From assembly GCF_013031355.1 (NCBI RefSeq), contig NZ_WPZO01000003.1, forward strand, positions 372,001 through 436,000: a stretch of 64,000 nt of DNA. Reading direction: 5' to 3'. A program made the position numbers and the translations under genes. Under the pieces are notes generated by a model. That model was not told the origin of the DNA, ran no database searches, and saw nothing but the letters and a program-made list of their open reading frames with translations. Shown in pieces: positions 48,068 to 58,601 of this stretch. Position 1 is the stretch's first letter, and each line of letters starts with the position of its first letter. Source of the DNA: Ruegeria arenilitoris. Its GTDB lineage: Bacteria > Pseudomonadota > Alphaproteobacteria > Rhodobacterales > Rhodobacteraceae.

Positions 48068-48910
48068 CTAGCGCGGTGTTAGGCGCAGGACGGCCAACGC
48101 AATGCCGCCCAGAACCAGCAATGCCCCCAGGATCAGGCGCAGGCTGGCTACCTCACCCAGCAGGAGAATGCCGCCGAGAATGGCGATTATTGGAACGCTC
48201 AGTTGCACCACCGCTGCCGTGGTCGGGGCCAGTTGCGGCAGGACGCGATACCAAAGCGCGTACCCCATCCCCGACGTGACACCGCCCGAGATCGCGGCCA
48301 ACAAGTAACCCGAACCGGTCATCTGCCATTCTGCTCCGTTAACCAAAAGGGCCAACCCGGTCACCGGTAGGGCAACGATGAAATTGGCCGCTGTCCCCGC
48401 CAAAGCATCCGGTTCAGATCGCCCGGCCAGAGAATAGATCGCCCAGCCGACCCCCGCAGCCGCCATCAGCACCGCGCCCTGAAGGTCGACCTGCACGACG
48501 CCGGACGGCCAGAGCACATAAGCCAAGCCCGCTAGCGCAATCGCAGCACCGGCAATCTGGCGGGAGGTCGGGGTGTTTCCTGTAACAGATGTCACAGCAA
48601 ACATTGTGATCTGCACCACTCCGAACAGGATCAACGCCCCCAACCCGGCATCCAGCGTCAGATAAGCCAGTGAAAACCCGATCATGTAAAGCGACAACGC
48701 CCCTGCCCCCGTGATCCTGCGCCGGTTGCGCAGCGGCAGATGCCCAGACCGGAGCCAAACAAGACCTACCAGTACCACAGCCCCGGCCAGAACCCGAACA
48801 ACGGCGAACCCGGCAGGATCGCTGGCACCGCTGTCGATTGCCATGCGGTTCAGGATCGAGTTCGCCGCAAAGGCGCACATGGTCAGGGCAGTGAGCAGAA
48901 ACAAACGCAT
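48068..48910 (-). CDS. DMT superfamily transporter (EamA type)
   Basis: 280 residues with ten hydrophobic helices in two EamA repeats (first repeat AANSILNRMAIDSG; second GAVLMAAAGVGWAIYSLAGRS). Substrate unknown; family includes amino acid and metabolite exporters. The ATG is preceded in frame by 12 unlikely residues, so the MRLFLL start is used. Confidence 0.9.
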   Translation of the reverse strand: MRLFLLTALTMCAFAANSILNRMAIDSGASDPAGFAVVRVLAGAVVLVGLVWLRSGHLPLRNRRRITGAGALSLYMIGFSLAYLTLDAGLGALILFGVVQITMFAVTSVTGNTPTSRQIAGAAIALAGLAYVLWPSGVVQVDLQGAVLMAAAGVGWAIYSLAGRSEPDALAGTAANFIVALPVTGLALLVNGAEWQMTGSGYLLAAISGGVTSGMGYALWYRVLPQLAPTTAAVVQLSVPIIAILGGILLLGEVASLRLILGALLVLGGIALAVLRLTPR

Positions 48911-48970
48911 ATCAACCGCATAGCCGTTTCGCAGGGGTTTGCACACTCACATTCCTTCGCGACTGTGTCG

Positions 48971-49005
48971 CAAAAAAGAAACGGGGCCGCCCGAAGGCGA
49001 CCCCG
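48971..49005 (-). terminator. Rho-independent terminator of groESL
   Basis: Minus-strand stem CGGGGTCGCC-TTCG-GGCGGCCCCG closed by a UUCG tetraloop and followed by TTTCTTTTTT. Confidence 0.9.
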
Positions 49006-49031
49006 CTCTTTAGCATTATAGCTTAAGCAGC

Positions 49032-50708
<1,677 letters not shown>

Positions 50709-50726
50709 TCAGAGAAGCGCGTGGGC

Positions 50727-51014
50727 TTACTCGATGATCCCCATGATGTCGCTTTCTTTCATCATCAGCAGCTCTTCGCCGTTGACCTGAACCTCGGTGC
50801 CCGACCATTTGCCGAACAGGATCTTGTCGCCAGCTTTCACAGCCATTGCGATCAGTTCGCCGCTGTCCTTGCGTGCGCCTTCACCGGTCGCGACGACTTC
50901 GCCTTCGCTGGGCTTTTCTTTTGCGCTGTCAGGAATGATCAGGCCGCCTGCGGTTTTCTCTTCGCTTTCGGTACGGCGAACCAGCACGCGGTCATGAAGC
51001 GGTTTCAATGCCAT
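50727..51014 (-). CDS. groES: Co-chaperonin GroES
   Basis: 95 residues: [16 protein letters not shown] opening ([14 protein letters not shown]), mobile-loop [18 protein letters not shown] and the C-terminal roof [12 protein letters not shown]. 54 bp ahead of groEL. Confidence 0.99.
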   Translation of the reverse strand: MALKPLHDRVLVRRTESEEKTAGGLIIPDSAKEKPSEGEVVATGEGARKDSGELIAMAVKAGDKILFGKWSGTEVQVNGEELLMMKESDIMGIIE

Positions 51015-51072
51015 CTTTGCAGCTCCTTGGGCTCAAAGTTTATCTATCCTCCCCTCACCGGACGGCGAGGCG

Positions 51073-51099
51073 TTAGCACTCAAAGGTGGAGAGTGATAA
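51073..51099. promoter_or_regulatory. CIRCE element (HrcA operator)
   Basis: TTAGCACTC-N9-GAGTGATAA: the CIRCE inverted repeat with one mismatch in the right arm. It lies 59 bp before the groES start, indicating HrcA repression of groESL. Confidence 0.95.
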
Positions 51100-51106
51100 C
51101 GACGCA

Positions 51107-51135
51107 TAGCTAGGGAGTTCAAAACCCCGAGTCAA
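51107..51135 (-). promoter_or_regulatory. Sigma-70-like promoter of groESL
   Basis: On the minus strand TTGACT-N17-TAGCTA, immediately upstream of the CIRCE, so HrcA binding would block it. A CTTG at the left edge also resembles an RpoH -35 box. Confidence 0.6.
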
Positions 51136-51166
51136 CAAGCTGTGATGGATTTTTTTGCGGCTTGGG

Positions 51167-51841
51167 TCAGTCGGCTTGTTCCCAGCTATAGGCCCAATGC
51201 TTCAACCCTTCCGCCCCCTGAGAGGTAAGCACATAAACGCCCTTTTCAACCTTCTCAAACCAACCATAATGGTTTTCCCGCATCAGGCGGGTGGCCGTGG
51301 GTACTCCGGTCGCTTTCGCCACCTCGGCCCCCTTGGTGGCGCCACATTCGGCAAGATGAGCCGCACACTTCAACGCGTCCTGGCGGTAAGCAGTGACGAT
51401 GCCATGCCGGGTGGCACCACCGGCGTTGGGATCGCCTTCCAATCGGTCGAATTCTCGCAGCAACCGCGCCGCTTTGGCCTTGTTCTTGCGCGGTGCGTAG
51501 GGGCCGGGATCGCATTGCACCTCGACCGCGCCATCGGCCCGAACGGTGATCAGCCCCAAGCCCAGACGACGGCACAAAGAGAGGTTGTCCTTCAGCGCCC
51601 GCCGGGCTGTGCGTCCTTTAGGTTTGCACACGCCGATATAGACCTGATCGGTCACTTTCAGCCGCGTGATCGCCTGATGAAACAGCGCCAGAGAAAACCG
51701 CAGTTTGAGCTCTACGATCACTGGCTCACTCCCATCCCGCAACGCGACGACATCGGCCGCGCCGACCTCGCCTTTGACGGTATAGCCCTGACGCTCCAAC
51801 AGCGCCTTGATAGGGGGGTAGAGATCCTGCTCGCGGTCCAT
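51167..51841 (-). CDS. DUF2161 PD-(D/E)XK-like protein
   Basis: 224 residues. GEVGAADVVALRDG then VIVELKLRF gives the D-X(12)-ExK-type nuclease core, and a C-terminal wing (AKATGVPTATRLMRENHYGWFEKVEKGVYVLT) that looks like a DNA-binding winged helix. Predicted phosphodiesterase; substrate and role unknown. Not linked to an obvious restriction or repair gene. Confidence 0.82.
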   Translation of the reverse strand: MDREQDLYPPIKALLERQGYTVKGEVGAADVVALRDGSEPVIVELKLRFSLALFHQAITRLKVTDQVYIGVCKPKGRTARRALKDNLSLCRRLGLGLITVRADGAVEVQCDPGPYAPRKNKAKAARLLREFDRLEGDPNAGGATRHGIVTAYRQDALKCAAHLAECGATKGAEVAKATGVPTATRLMRENHYGWFEKVEKGVYVLTSQGAEGLKHWAYSWEQAD

Positions 51842-51955
51842 GACCGCATGCTAGGCGATTTGCCACAGAATGCCAGAGGTCACCTGCAAGCCTCTGATCT
51901 GCCTTGCATACCGCCCTGCACCGGGGCAAGGTTCGGCAAAGATGACACCACCGGG

Positions 51956-52945
51956 ATGAAACACATGCGCCTGTTCCTGTTCCTGATCTGCCTGTTGCTG
52001 CCCGCCACCGTTCAGGCCGCGTGCGAAGGGCGTGATCTAAAGGCCGATCTGACACCCGCGGCATGGGCAGAACTGGAACAGGCCCTCGAAGGTGTCCCCT
52101 ATCCAGAAGGCAACCACTGGATCGCGACCAAGGGCGACACGGTGCTGCATCTGATCGGCACACTGCACCTGAACGATCCGCGCATGGGCGCAATTGTCGA
52201 ACGCCTGACGCCGACACTCAGCCAGGCCGATGCGTTCTATTTCGAAGTGACTCGGAACGAAATGGACGCCTGGGAACAGGAACTGGCCCTGGACCCGAGC
52301 CCGATCATGATCACGTCCGGCCCCACTCTGATTGACCTGCTACCAGAGGAGGCGTGGGCGACCTTGTCTTCTGCATTGGACGAGCGCGGCATACCCAGTT
52401 GGATGGGGGCAAAAATGCGCCCCTGGTTTCTGGGCATGACGCTGGCCATGCCTGCGTGTCTAATTGGCGACCCGGAGGCCAGTCGCGGGCTGGATGCACG
52501 CCTGACCGAATTGGCCGAAGAAAACGGCATCCCGCAATTCTCGTTGGAGAGCATCGAGGAACTGATGGCGATGTTCGAAATCCACACCATCGAAGAACAG
52601 GCGGAATCGCTGGCGCGGATGGCCAATGCGTATGGAAACAGCGACGACCAAATGGCCACCATGAAAAATGCCTACTTCGACGAAAATCACGCGCATTCCA
52701 TCGAACTGGGTCGCATCATGGCGCGCAAGTATTCCGGCATGTCACCCGAAGTTTTTGACGAGGAATGGAATGCGTTCGAACAACACCTGCTGATCGAACG
52801 GAACAACAACTGGATGCCGCATATTCTGAACATTCAGGATCAGACCGCCGTGATCGCCGTGGGCGCGGGGCATCTTAGCGACACACACGGCCTGCTGAAC
52901 CAGTTGCAACAGGCCGGATACACCCTGACCCGCGCCCCCTTCTGA
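51956..52945 (+). CDS. TraB/GumN family protein, secreted
   Basis: 329 residues. A signal peptide (LFLFLICLLLPATVQAA) is followed by the TraB/GumN core: LHLIGTLHLNDPRM, FYFEVTRNEMDAWE, and the C-terminal VIAVGAGHLSDTHGLLNQLQQAGY, with the two GxxH motifs of this putative metalloprotease-like fold. Periplasmic function unknown. A second ATG three codons on is possible. Confidence 0.88.
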   Translation: MKHMRLFLFLICLLLPATVQAACEGRDLKADLTPAAWAELEQALEGVPYPEGNHWIATKGDTVLHLIGTLHLNDPRMGAIVERLTPTLSQADAFYFEVTRNEMDAWEQELALDPSPIMITSGPTLIDLLPEEAWATLSSALDERGIPSWMGAKMRPWFLGMTLAMPACLIGDPEASRGLDARLTELAEENGIPQFSLESIEELMAMFEIHTIEEQAESLARMANAYGNSDDQMATMKNAYFDENHAHSIELGRIMARKYSGMSPEVFDEEWNAFEQHLLIERNNNWMPHILNIQDQTAVIAVGAGHLSDTHGLLNQLQQAGYTLTRAPF

Positions 52946-53056
52946 CCTGAAACCAGCGAAATCCAGACCAACCGTCGCAGCGTAAACTCTGCCGGGTGAC
53001 AACCCCGGCGGACCACCCTATAAGGCGCGCAAATTTATCATCCTCAGGACGCTGAC

Positions 53057-53977
53057 ATGACAACTCTTGTATTTGGCCATAAATCCCCCGACACCGATTC
53101 CACCGGCTCTCCGATCCTGTGGTCATGGTACCTGAACGAAGTCAAAGGCGAACAGGCCGAGCCCGTTCTGCTGGGCGAACCCAACACCGAAGCCGCGTTC
53201 ATGCTGCAGCGCTGGGACCTGCCCAAGCCGCGCATCATCGACGACGTCGAAGCCGACGCGCCGGTTGTCATCGTTGACACCAACAACCCGGCCGAGCTGC
53301 CCGCCAGCATCAACAGCGCCGACATCCGCGCCATTATCGACCACCACAAGCTGGTCGGCGGTCTGGAAACCAAAGGCCCGATCGACATCACCGTGCGCCC
53401 GCTGGCCTGCACCGCGACCATCATGGTCGACCTGATGGGTGACGACGCCGCCAAGATGCCCGAAGCCATTAAAGGCGCGGCGCTGACCTGCATCCTGTCG
53501 GACACGTTGGAATTCCGCTCGCCCACCACCACCGCGCATGACCGCGACGTGGCCGAGAAACTGGCCGCCGATCTGGGCTTGGACGTCTCGACCTATGCTG
53601 CCGACATGTTCGCGGCCAAATCGGATGTATCGTCCTTTTCGGACGCTGAACTGATCCGCATGGACAGCAAGGAATACGAAGTCGACGGCACCAAGTTCCG
53701 CGTCTCGGTTCTGGAAACCACCGCACCCGGCGTCGTGCTGGACCGTAAGGCAAGCCTGGCGGACTCGATGGTGGACGTTGCCAAGGAAGATGGCGTCGAT
53801 CAGGTTCTGCTGTTCGTTGTCGATATCCTGAACGAAGAAGCCACCCTTCTGGTGCCGAACGATCTGGTCAAAGGCGTAGCCGAGAAAAGCTTTGGCGCTT
53901 CGGTCAATGGTGACGCCGTTGTTCTGCCCGGCATCATGAGCCGCAAAAAGCAGATCATTCCGAACCTCAAGGTCTAA
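53057..53977 (+). CDS. ppaC: Manganese-dependent inorganic pyrophosphatase
   Basis: 306 residues, family II (DHH) pyrophosphatase. FGHKSPDTDSTGSP supplies the metal-binding His/Asp, DHHKLVGGL the DHH motif, and the DHHA2 C-terminal domain ends SRKKQI, the substrate-binding loop. It hydrolyses PPi to drive biosynthesis. Followed by a strong terminator. Confidence 0.97.
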   Translation: MTTLVFGHKSPDTDSTGSPILWSWYLNEVKGEQAEPVLLGEPNTEAAFMLQRWDLPKPRIIDDVEADAPVVIVDTNNPAELPASINSADIRAIIDHHKLVGGLETKGPIDITVRPLACTATIMVDLMGDDAAKMPEAIKGAALTCILSDTLEFRSPTTTAHDRDVAEKLAADLGLDVSTYAADMFAAKSDVSSFSDAELIRMDSKEYEVDGTKFRVSVLETTAPGVVLDRKASLADSMVDVAKEDGVDQVLLFVVDILNEEATLLVPNDLVKGVAEKSFGASVNGDAVVLPGIMSRKKQIIPNLKV

Positions 53978-53997
53978 CCTTCGGAACAGTGATTTTT

Positions 53998-54025
53998 AAA
54001 GGCGCCCCAAGAGGGCGCCTTTTTT
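53998..54025 (+). terminator. Rho-independent terminator of ppaC
   Basis: GGCGCCC-CAAGA-GGGCGCC flanked by AAA and six T, about 24 bp after the ppaC stop. Confidence 0.9.
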
Positions 54026-54104
54026 CATTGCACTGAAATATTTGCGTGAAACGCTTCCGTTGTTACTCTGGTCAATAGAGTGGGTACCGGACCAGATCCA
54101 AAGT

Positions 54105-55181
54105 ATGAGTAAGCGCAAGTTCAGCACAACACGCAGCATCCTGCGGTTCGAAGGCCAGGATAAATCAGCCTATTGGCGCCGCTTTGCCATGTTGCTGACC
54201 CTGTCCGTGGTCATTGCCACGATGGGCATGTTGCGCAATTCCGGCGCAGTGGTAATCGCCGCAATGTTGGTGGCGCCGCTGATGACTCCTATTCTTGGCG
54301 TGGCGGCAGCTATGGTCATGGGATGGCTGGGGCGGGCGCTCTACCTGGCAGTGATTGTTTGCGGCGCAGCAGTATTGTGCGTCCTGCTGGCCTGGTTTCT
54401 GGTCTATGTCGCCGACGTCCCGCGCGGGATTCTGATCCCTGATCAGGTTCTGGCCCGGACTGATCCAGGAACCGAGGATCTGATCGTAGCCTTGGCTGCA
54501 GGTGTCGCCGGGGCATATGTTCAGATCAACAGGTCCGAAGCCAGCTTGCTGCCCGGCGCAGCCATTGGCGTGTCACTGGTGCCGCCGCTGTCAGCCTCGG
54601 GTGTTCTGATGTATTTCAGAGAACCGGCAGAAGCGTATGAAGCCGTCTTGTTGTTTGCCACAAACCTGGGCGCGATTATCCTGTCCGCCTGCGCGGTCTA
54701 TATCGTGTACGCGGCCCGCTCGGTGGTTTTCAGTAAAGGTCGGCGCAAGCTGAACTTCACAGCCAGCGTGGTGGTAACTTTGGCCTTTCTGGCCTTTGTC
54801 GTCCTACAGTTGGGCAAATCCACGTATAATCGGTACCTCGAAACACGGACCGAGGCGCAACTGGCACAAACCATCCGCAACTGGGCCGATCCGGTCTCGG
54901 TCGAGATCATCCGCATCGACGTAAACGCCAAAAGCAAACATGCCGACATCTGGTTGATTGTCGACCTACCGATCGAGGCGGCCTACAAAGTCTCCTCGGT
55001 TGTAGGATTATTACCTGAGAGCCTGCGAGAGAAACCTCTGGTTGACGTCTTACGCAAGGAACTGGGTCCGGGCTATTTGGTCGTTGTGCGATTTCAAAAT
55101 AGGATTGGCGCGCAAATCATTTTGGGCACAGACACCGTCCAGCAAGCACCGGACGTAGAGAAAGTGACCGAAGAAAACTGA
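54105..55181 (+). CDS. DUF389 family membrane protein
   Basis: 358 residues from MSKRKFS; the frame is open 21 codons further to a TTG. Several membrane helices with the DUF389 hallmarks AAMLVAPLMTPILGV and AAIGVSLVPPLSASGVL, then a soluble C-terminal domain. No transporter activity is established. It stands alone. Confidence 0.88.
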   Translation: MSKRKFSTTRSILRFEGQDKSAYWRRFAMLLTLSVVIATMGMLRNSGAVVIAAMLVAPLMTPILGVAAAMVMGWLGRALYLAVIVCGAAVLCVLLAWFLVYVADVPRGILIPDQVLARTDPGTEDLIVALAAGVAGAYVQINRSEASLLPGAAIGVSLVPPLSASGVLMYFREPAEAYEAVLLFATNLGAIILSACAVYIVYAARSVVFSKGRRKLNFTASVVVTLAFLAFVVLQLGKSTYNRYLETRTEAQLAQTIRNWADPVSVEIIRIDVNAKSKHADIWLIVDLPIEAAYKVSSVVGLLPESLREKPLVDVLRKELGPGYLVVVRFQNRIGAQIILGTDTVQQAPDVEKVTEEN

Positions 55182-55285
55182 AAGAAACGGCCCTAGTTTC
55201 CCGGCAATTGATTTTGCGGGATGGCAAAACTGCACCAGCTTTGTAATAGCTGTCGCAACCTGATTTAACTCCCCCGAGGCTTTTC

Positions 55286-56161
55286 ATGACCCAGATCATC
55301 CACGCCCTGTCCGAAGTATCCGATCGCTATAAGGCGTTGTTCGTTGACCTTTGGGGCTGCGTTCACAACGGCATCACCGCCTTCCCCGAGGCTGTTGCCG
55401 CCCTTCAGGCCTATCGGGCGAAAGGCGGGATTGTGGTGCTGGTCACGAACTCTCCGAAACCCCGCGCAGGCGTAGCTGTACAGTTGGAGCACTTCAACGT
55501 GCCCGCCGATGCCTATGACACCATCGCCACCAGCGGCGACTCGGCGCGTTCGGCGATGTTTCGGGGTGCGGTGGGCGAAAAGGTCTACTTCATGGGGGAA
55601 TGGCAACGGGACGCCGGGTTCTTTGAACCGCTGAAACTGCTGCACCACCCCATCCACATCGAACGTGTCCCTCTGGACGAGGCCGAAGGCATCGTCTGCT
55701 GCGGCCCGTTCGATCCGATGGCGGACCCTTCGGTCAACCGTCCCGATTTCCTCTATGCCAAGCAAAAGGGCATGAAGCTGCTCTGCGCCAACCCCGATAT
55801 CGTGGTTGACCGGGGCGAGGTCCGGGAATGGTGCGCAGGCGCGCTGGCCAAGCTCTATACCGAGATGGGTGGAGAGAGCCTGTACTTCGGCAAACCGCAT
55901 CCGCCGATCTACGATCTGGCCCGCCGCCGGTTGCAGGAAATGGGTCATGACATCCCCGATGGCGACATTCTGGTGATCGGCGACGGCCCCCATACCGACA
56001 TTCTGGGCGGCATGGGAGAGGGGATTGATTCTCTGTTCATCTCGGGCGGATTGGCCGCGGCCGAAACAAAAACTGAGCACCATCCGCACCACGAATCCCT
56101 AACTGATTATATCGCAAGGGAAAATATCAACCCCACCTATACAATCGGCCTCTTGAGATAG
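55286..56161 (+). CDS. HAD-superfamily IIA hydrolase (TIGR01459-like)
   Basis: 291 residues. HAD motif I is altered to LFVDLWGCVHNG (first nucleophile Asp kept, second Asp replaced by Trp-Gly), motif II in VVLVTNSPKPR, and motif IV in LVIGDGPHTDILGG. The group acts on small phosphate esters such as sugar phosphates or 4-nitrophenyl phosphate; the true substrate is unknown. Same-strand neighbour of DUF389 but 104 bp apart. Confidence 0.88.
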   Translation: MTQIIHALSEVSDRYKALFVDLWGCVHNGITAFPEAVAALQAYRAKGGIVVLVTNSPKPRAGVAVQLEHFNVPADAYDTIATSGDSARSAMFRGAVGEKVYFMGEWQRDAGFFEPLKLLHHPIHIERVPLDEAEGIVCCGPFDPMADPSVNRPDFLYAKQKGMKLLCANPDIVVDRGEVREWCAGALAKLYTEMGGESLYFGKPHPPIYDLARRRLQEMGHDIPDGDILVIGDGPHTDILGGMGEGIDSLFISGGLAAAETKTEHHPHHESLTDYIARENINPTYTIGLLR

Positions 56162-56261
56162 TCAGAAAAGACTTGATTTTCTGCGACTGCGAAGTAATAA
56201 AGTTGCCGAACAGGGGTGACTTCGGTTGTTTTGTTGCCCTACGGATTTAAGTGAGGGCGAC

Positions 56262-56705
56262 ATGTTGGACAATCTTCCGCGCGGCACGATCTGTATCGAA
56301 GACATCGAAATGGGCATGACCCGTCACCTGCGCAAAGTGGTGACGGATGAAGACATCGAGATGTTCGCGCAGGTTTCGACTGACCGGAATCCAGTGCATC
56401 TGGATGACGATTATGCCCGCGACACGATCTTCGAGGGCCGCATTGCGCATGGAATGCTGACCGCGGGCCTGATCTCGGCCGTAATTGGGGAACAACTGCC
56501 CGGTCACGGTACGGTTTACATGGGTCAGTCGCTGAAGTTCCTGGCTCCTGTCCGCCCTGGCGACATGGTCTATGCCGAGGTCAAGGTGATCGACATCGAC
56601 TTTTCAAAGCGCCGGGTCAAGCTGGACTGCCACTGCTCGGTCGACGGTAAGAAAGTGCTGATCGGCGAAGCCATGGTGCTGGCCCCGTCGCGCAAGTTCG
56701 ACTGA
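56262..56705 (+). CDS. MaoC family (R)-specific enoyl-CoA hydratase-like protein
   Basis: 147 residues, hot-dog fold. The hydratase motif FAQVSTDRNPVHLDDDYA contains the Asp-His pair, followed by GRIAHGMLTAGLIS. GAGGG lies 6 nt before this ATG, which is preferred over the GTG 36 nt upstream. Typically makes (R)-3-hydroxyacyl-CoA for fatty acid or polyhydroxyalkanoate metabolism. Confidence 0.92.
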   Translation: MLDNLPRGTICIEDIEMGMTRHLRKVVTDEDIEMFAQVSTDRNPVHLDDDYARDTIFEGRIAHGMLTAGLISAVIGEQLPGHGTVYMGQSLKFLAPVRPGDMVYAEVKVIDIDFSKRRVKLDCHCSVDGKKVLIGEAMVLAPSRKFD

Positions 56706-56720
56706 CTTGAGTTGAGGTGG

Positions 56721-56748
56721 AAAGGGCGTCGCATTGACGCCCTTTACT
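56721..56748. terminator. Bidirectional terminator between MaoC and the small Cys-rich gene
   Basis: AAAGGGCGTC-GCATT-GACGCCCTTT is a 10-bp perfect stem followed by TACTTT on the plus strand and by TTTCC on the minus strand; it sits between two convergent genes. Confidence 0.8.
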
Positions 56749-56928
56749 TTAGTGACAATGCAAAGGCTTTTTGCCTGCATGGCAACATTTCCCGGGAGGA
56801 GAGTCTCTACGGCAGCCACCTCCGTGTGCAATCTCATCGCCTGACACGAACCCAAAATGCGAAACAGCAGACGCAGGCTCTTCTGTTAGCAAGCACGCGC
56901 ATATCCCAATAAACAAGAACTTCTTCAT
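56749..56928 (-). CDS. 59-residue secreted Cys-rich peptide
   Basis: MKKFLFIGICACLLTEEPASA is a plausible signal sequence. The mature part ends HGGGCRRDSPPGKCCHAG with KKPLHCH, giving a C-x(8)-CCH-x(7)-CH-type cysteine/histidine cluster that resembles the small 'GCR..SPPG.CCH...HCH' proteins I recall from alphaproteobacteria. GGAAGAGAG precedes the ATG by a few nt. No function known; the His/Cys cluster suggests a disulfide or metal site. Confidence 0.7.
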   Translation of the reverse strand: MKKFLFIGICACLLTEEPASAVSHFGFVSGDEIAHGGGCRRDSPPGKCCHAGKKPLHCH

Positions 56929-57198
56929 CTCTCTTCCAGTGGTGACTTATTCACTAAGTTTAACATCATTTTGATGCCGCCTGACGTATTACTCTACAAG
57001 CTTGAGGTCGGGCTACCAGGCTACTCAAACTGATCGGAAACGCATCAATACAAATCAGCTAGGATGCACCGAATGAGTTGTGCCCCCATTGGCCAAACCT
57101 ACGGATGCGGCGAAGCAGAGTTTTGGGGCTGGCCGGTCCGACCCTGACGACGCAATCAGACGCTTGAACCCGCCCCGCAGTCCCGATAGGCAGGCGGT
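56929..57198. other. Intergenic region between divergent small gene and ribF
   Basis: 270 bp with an AT-rich part (56930-56990) that would hold the promoter of the Cys-rich gene, then GC-rich sequence up to ribF. No gene, tRNA or repeat recognised. Confidence 0.5.
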
Positions 57199-58131
57199 AT
57201 GCGCATTATCCGGGATTTTCAGTTTATCGAGCCTCAGGACCGCGGCGCCAGCGTGGCGATCGGGAATTTTGATGGCGTTCATATCGGCCATCAGTCGGTG
57301 ATCGAACTGGCGCGCAATGCCGCCCCGGATGCCCCATTGGGTGTGATGACATTTGAACCCCACCCGCGCGAGTACTTTGCACCCGACGCGCCCCCCTTTC
57401 GCCTGATGCGCGGCAATGCCCGCGCGCACCGTTTGGAAAAGCTGGGTGTGCGAAAGCTGTACGAATTGCCCTTCAACGCCGCCCTGGCCGGACTGACACC
57501 CGAGGAATTCGCTCGCAACGTGATCTGCGACGGGCTGGGCCTGTCGCATGTGGTCGTGGGGGCCGATTTCTGCTTCGGCAAAGGCCGCAGCGGGACGGCA
57601 GATGACATGGTCCGCTTTGGGCAGGAGATGGGGTTCGGCGTCACCATTGCCCCGCTGATGGAACGGTCCGAGAACGTGGTGTCCTCGACCGCAATCCGCA
57701 CTGCCCTGTCGGAAGGCCGCCCGCGCGATGCCGCCGCCATGCTAGGCCATTGGCACCGGATCGAGGGCGAAGTGATAGGTGGCGAACAGCGTGGCCGCGA
57801 GCTGGGCTTCCCCACTGCAAACATGTCCATCGAAGGCTTGCACCCGCCGAAATTCGGCGTCTATGCGGTGTTGGTCGATGTGTTGGACGGCCCCCATCAG
57901 GGCAGCTATCTCGGCGCGGCCTCGGTCGGGACGCGACCGATGTTCCATGGCGAAGTGCCCAATATTGAAACCTTCCTGTTCGACTTCTCGGGGGATCTTT
58001 ATGGCGCGACCCTGTCGGTCGGCCTGATCGACTATCTACGCCCCGAGATGACCTTTGACGGGCTGGATGGCCTCATCACCCAGATGGATGCCGATTGCGA
58101 CAAGGCCCGCAGCATTCTGGCGGCGCTATGA
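57199..58131 (+). CDS. ribF: Bifunctional riboflavin kinase / FAD synthetase
   Basis: 310 residues. N-terminal nucleotidyltransferase domain with AIGNFDGVHIGHQ and the FEPHPREYF region; C-terminal kinase with GEQRGRELGFPTANM and the catalytic Glu/Asn loop. Makes FMN then FAD. Overlaps the next gene by 4 bp. Confidence 0.97.
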   Translation: MRIIRDFQFIEPQDRGASVAIGNFDGVHIGHQSVIELARNAAPDAPLGVMTFEPHPREYFAPDAPPFRLMRGNARAHRLEKLGVRKLYELPFNAALAGLTPEEFARNVICDGLGLSHVVVGADFCFGKGRSGTADDMVRFGQEMGFGVTIAPLMERSENVVSSTAIRTALSEGRPRDAAAMLGHWHRIEGEVIGGEQRGRELGFPTANMSIEGLHPPKFGVYAVLVDVLDGPHQGSYLGAASVGTRPMFHGEVPNIETFLFDFSGDLYGATLSVGLIDYLRPEMTFDGLDGLITQMDADCDKARSILAAL

Positions 58132-58601
58132 CCGCCGACCCGATTGATCGCAACGGCCTGAGCCCCCGCTTCTGGGAACGCAAACCGCTGACCAAGATGA
58201 ACCAGCGCGAGTGGGAGGCGCTGTGCGACGGATGCGGCAAATGCTGCCTGAACAAGCTGGAAGACGAAGATACAGGCGAGGTCGCCCTGACCTGCGTCGC
58301 CTGCCGCCTGCTGGACGATGAGACTTGTCGATGCACCCAATACGACATCCGCCACCAGTTCGTGCCGGAATGTATCGTGATGAAGCCCGACAACATAGAC
58401 GACCACGCCTATTGGCTTCCGCAGACCTGCGCCTATCGGCTGCTGTGGGAAGGGAAACCTCTTTACGATTGGCACCCGTTGATATCTGGTACGCCGAACA
58501 GCGTGCACGCCGCCAGAATGTCGGTTCAGGGGCGCACGGTGTCCGAGTTTGAAACACCGCTTGAAGAGTGGGAAGACTATATCATCGAGGAGCCCAGCTG
58601 A
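58128..58601 (+). CDS. YcgN family cysteine-cluster protein (UPF0260)
   Basis: 157 residues. Cysteine-rich start LCDGCGKCCLNKL (C33, C36, C39, C40) and further cysteines CVACRLL, CRCTQYD and ECIVM, likely holding a metal or Fe-S cluster. Function unknown. Translationally coupled both ways: it overlaps ribF by 4 bp and the threonine aldolase start by one base. Confidence 0.9.
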   Translation: MTADPIDRNGLSPRFWERKPLTKMNQREWEALCDGCGKCCLNKLEDEDTGEVALTCVACRLLDDETCRCTQYDIRHQFVPECIVMKPDNIDDHAYWLPQTCAYRLLWEGKPLYDWHPLISGTPNSVHAARMSVQGRTVSEFETPLEEWEDYIIEEPS

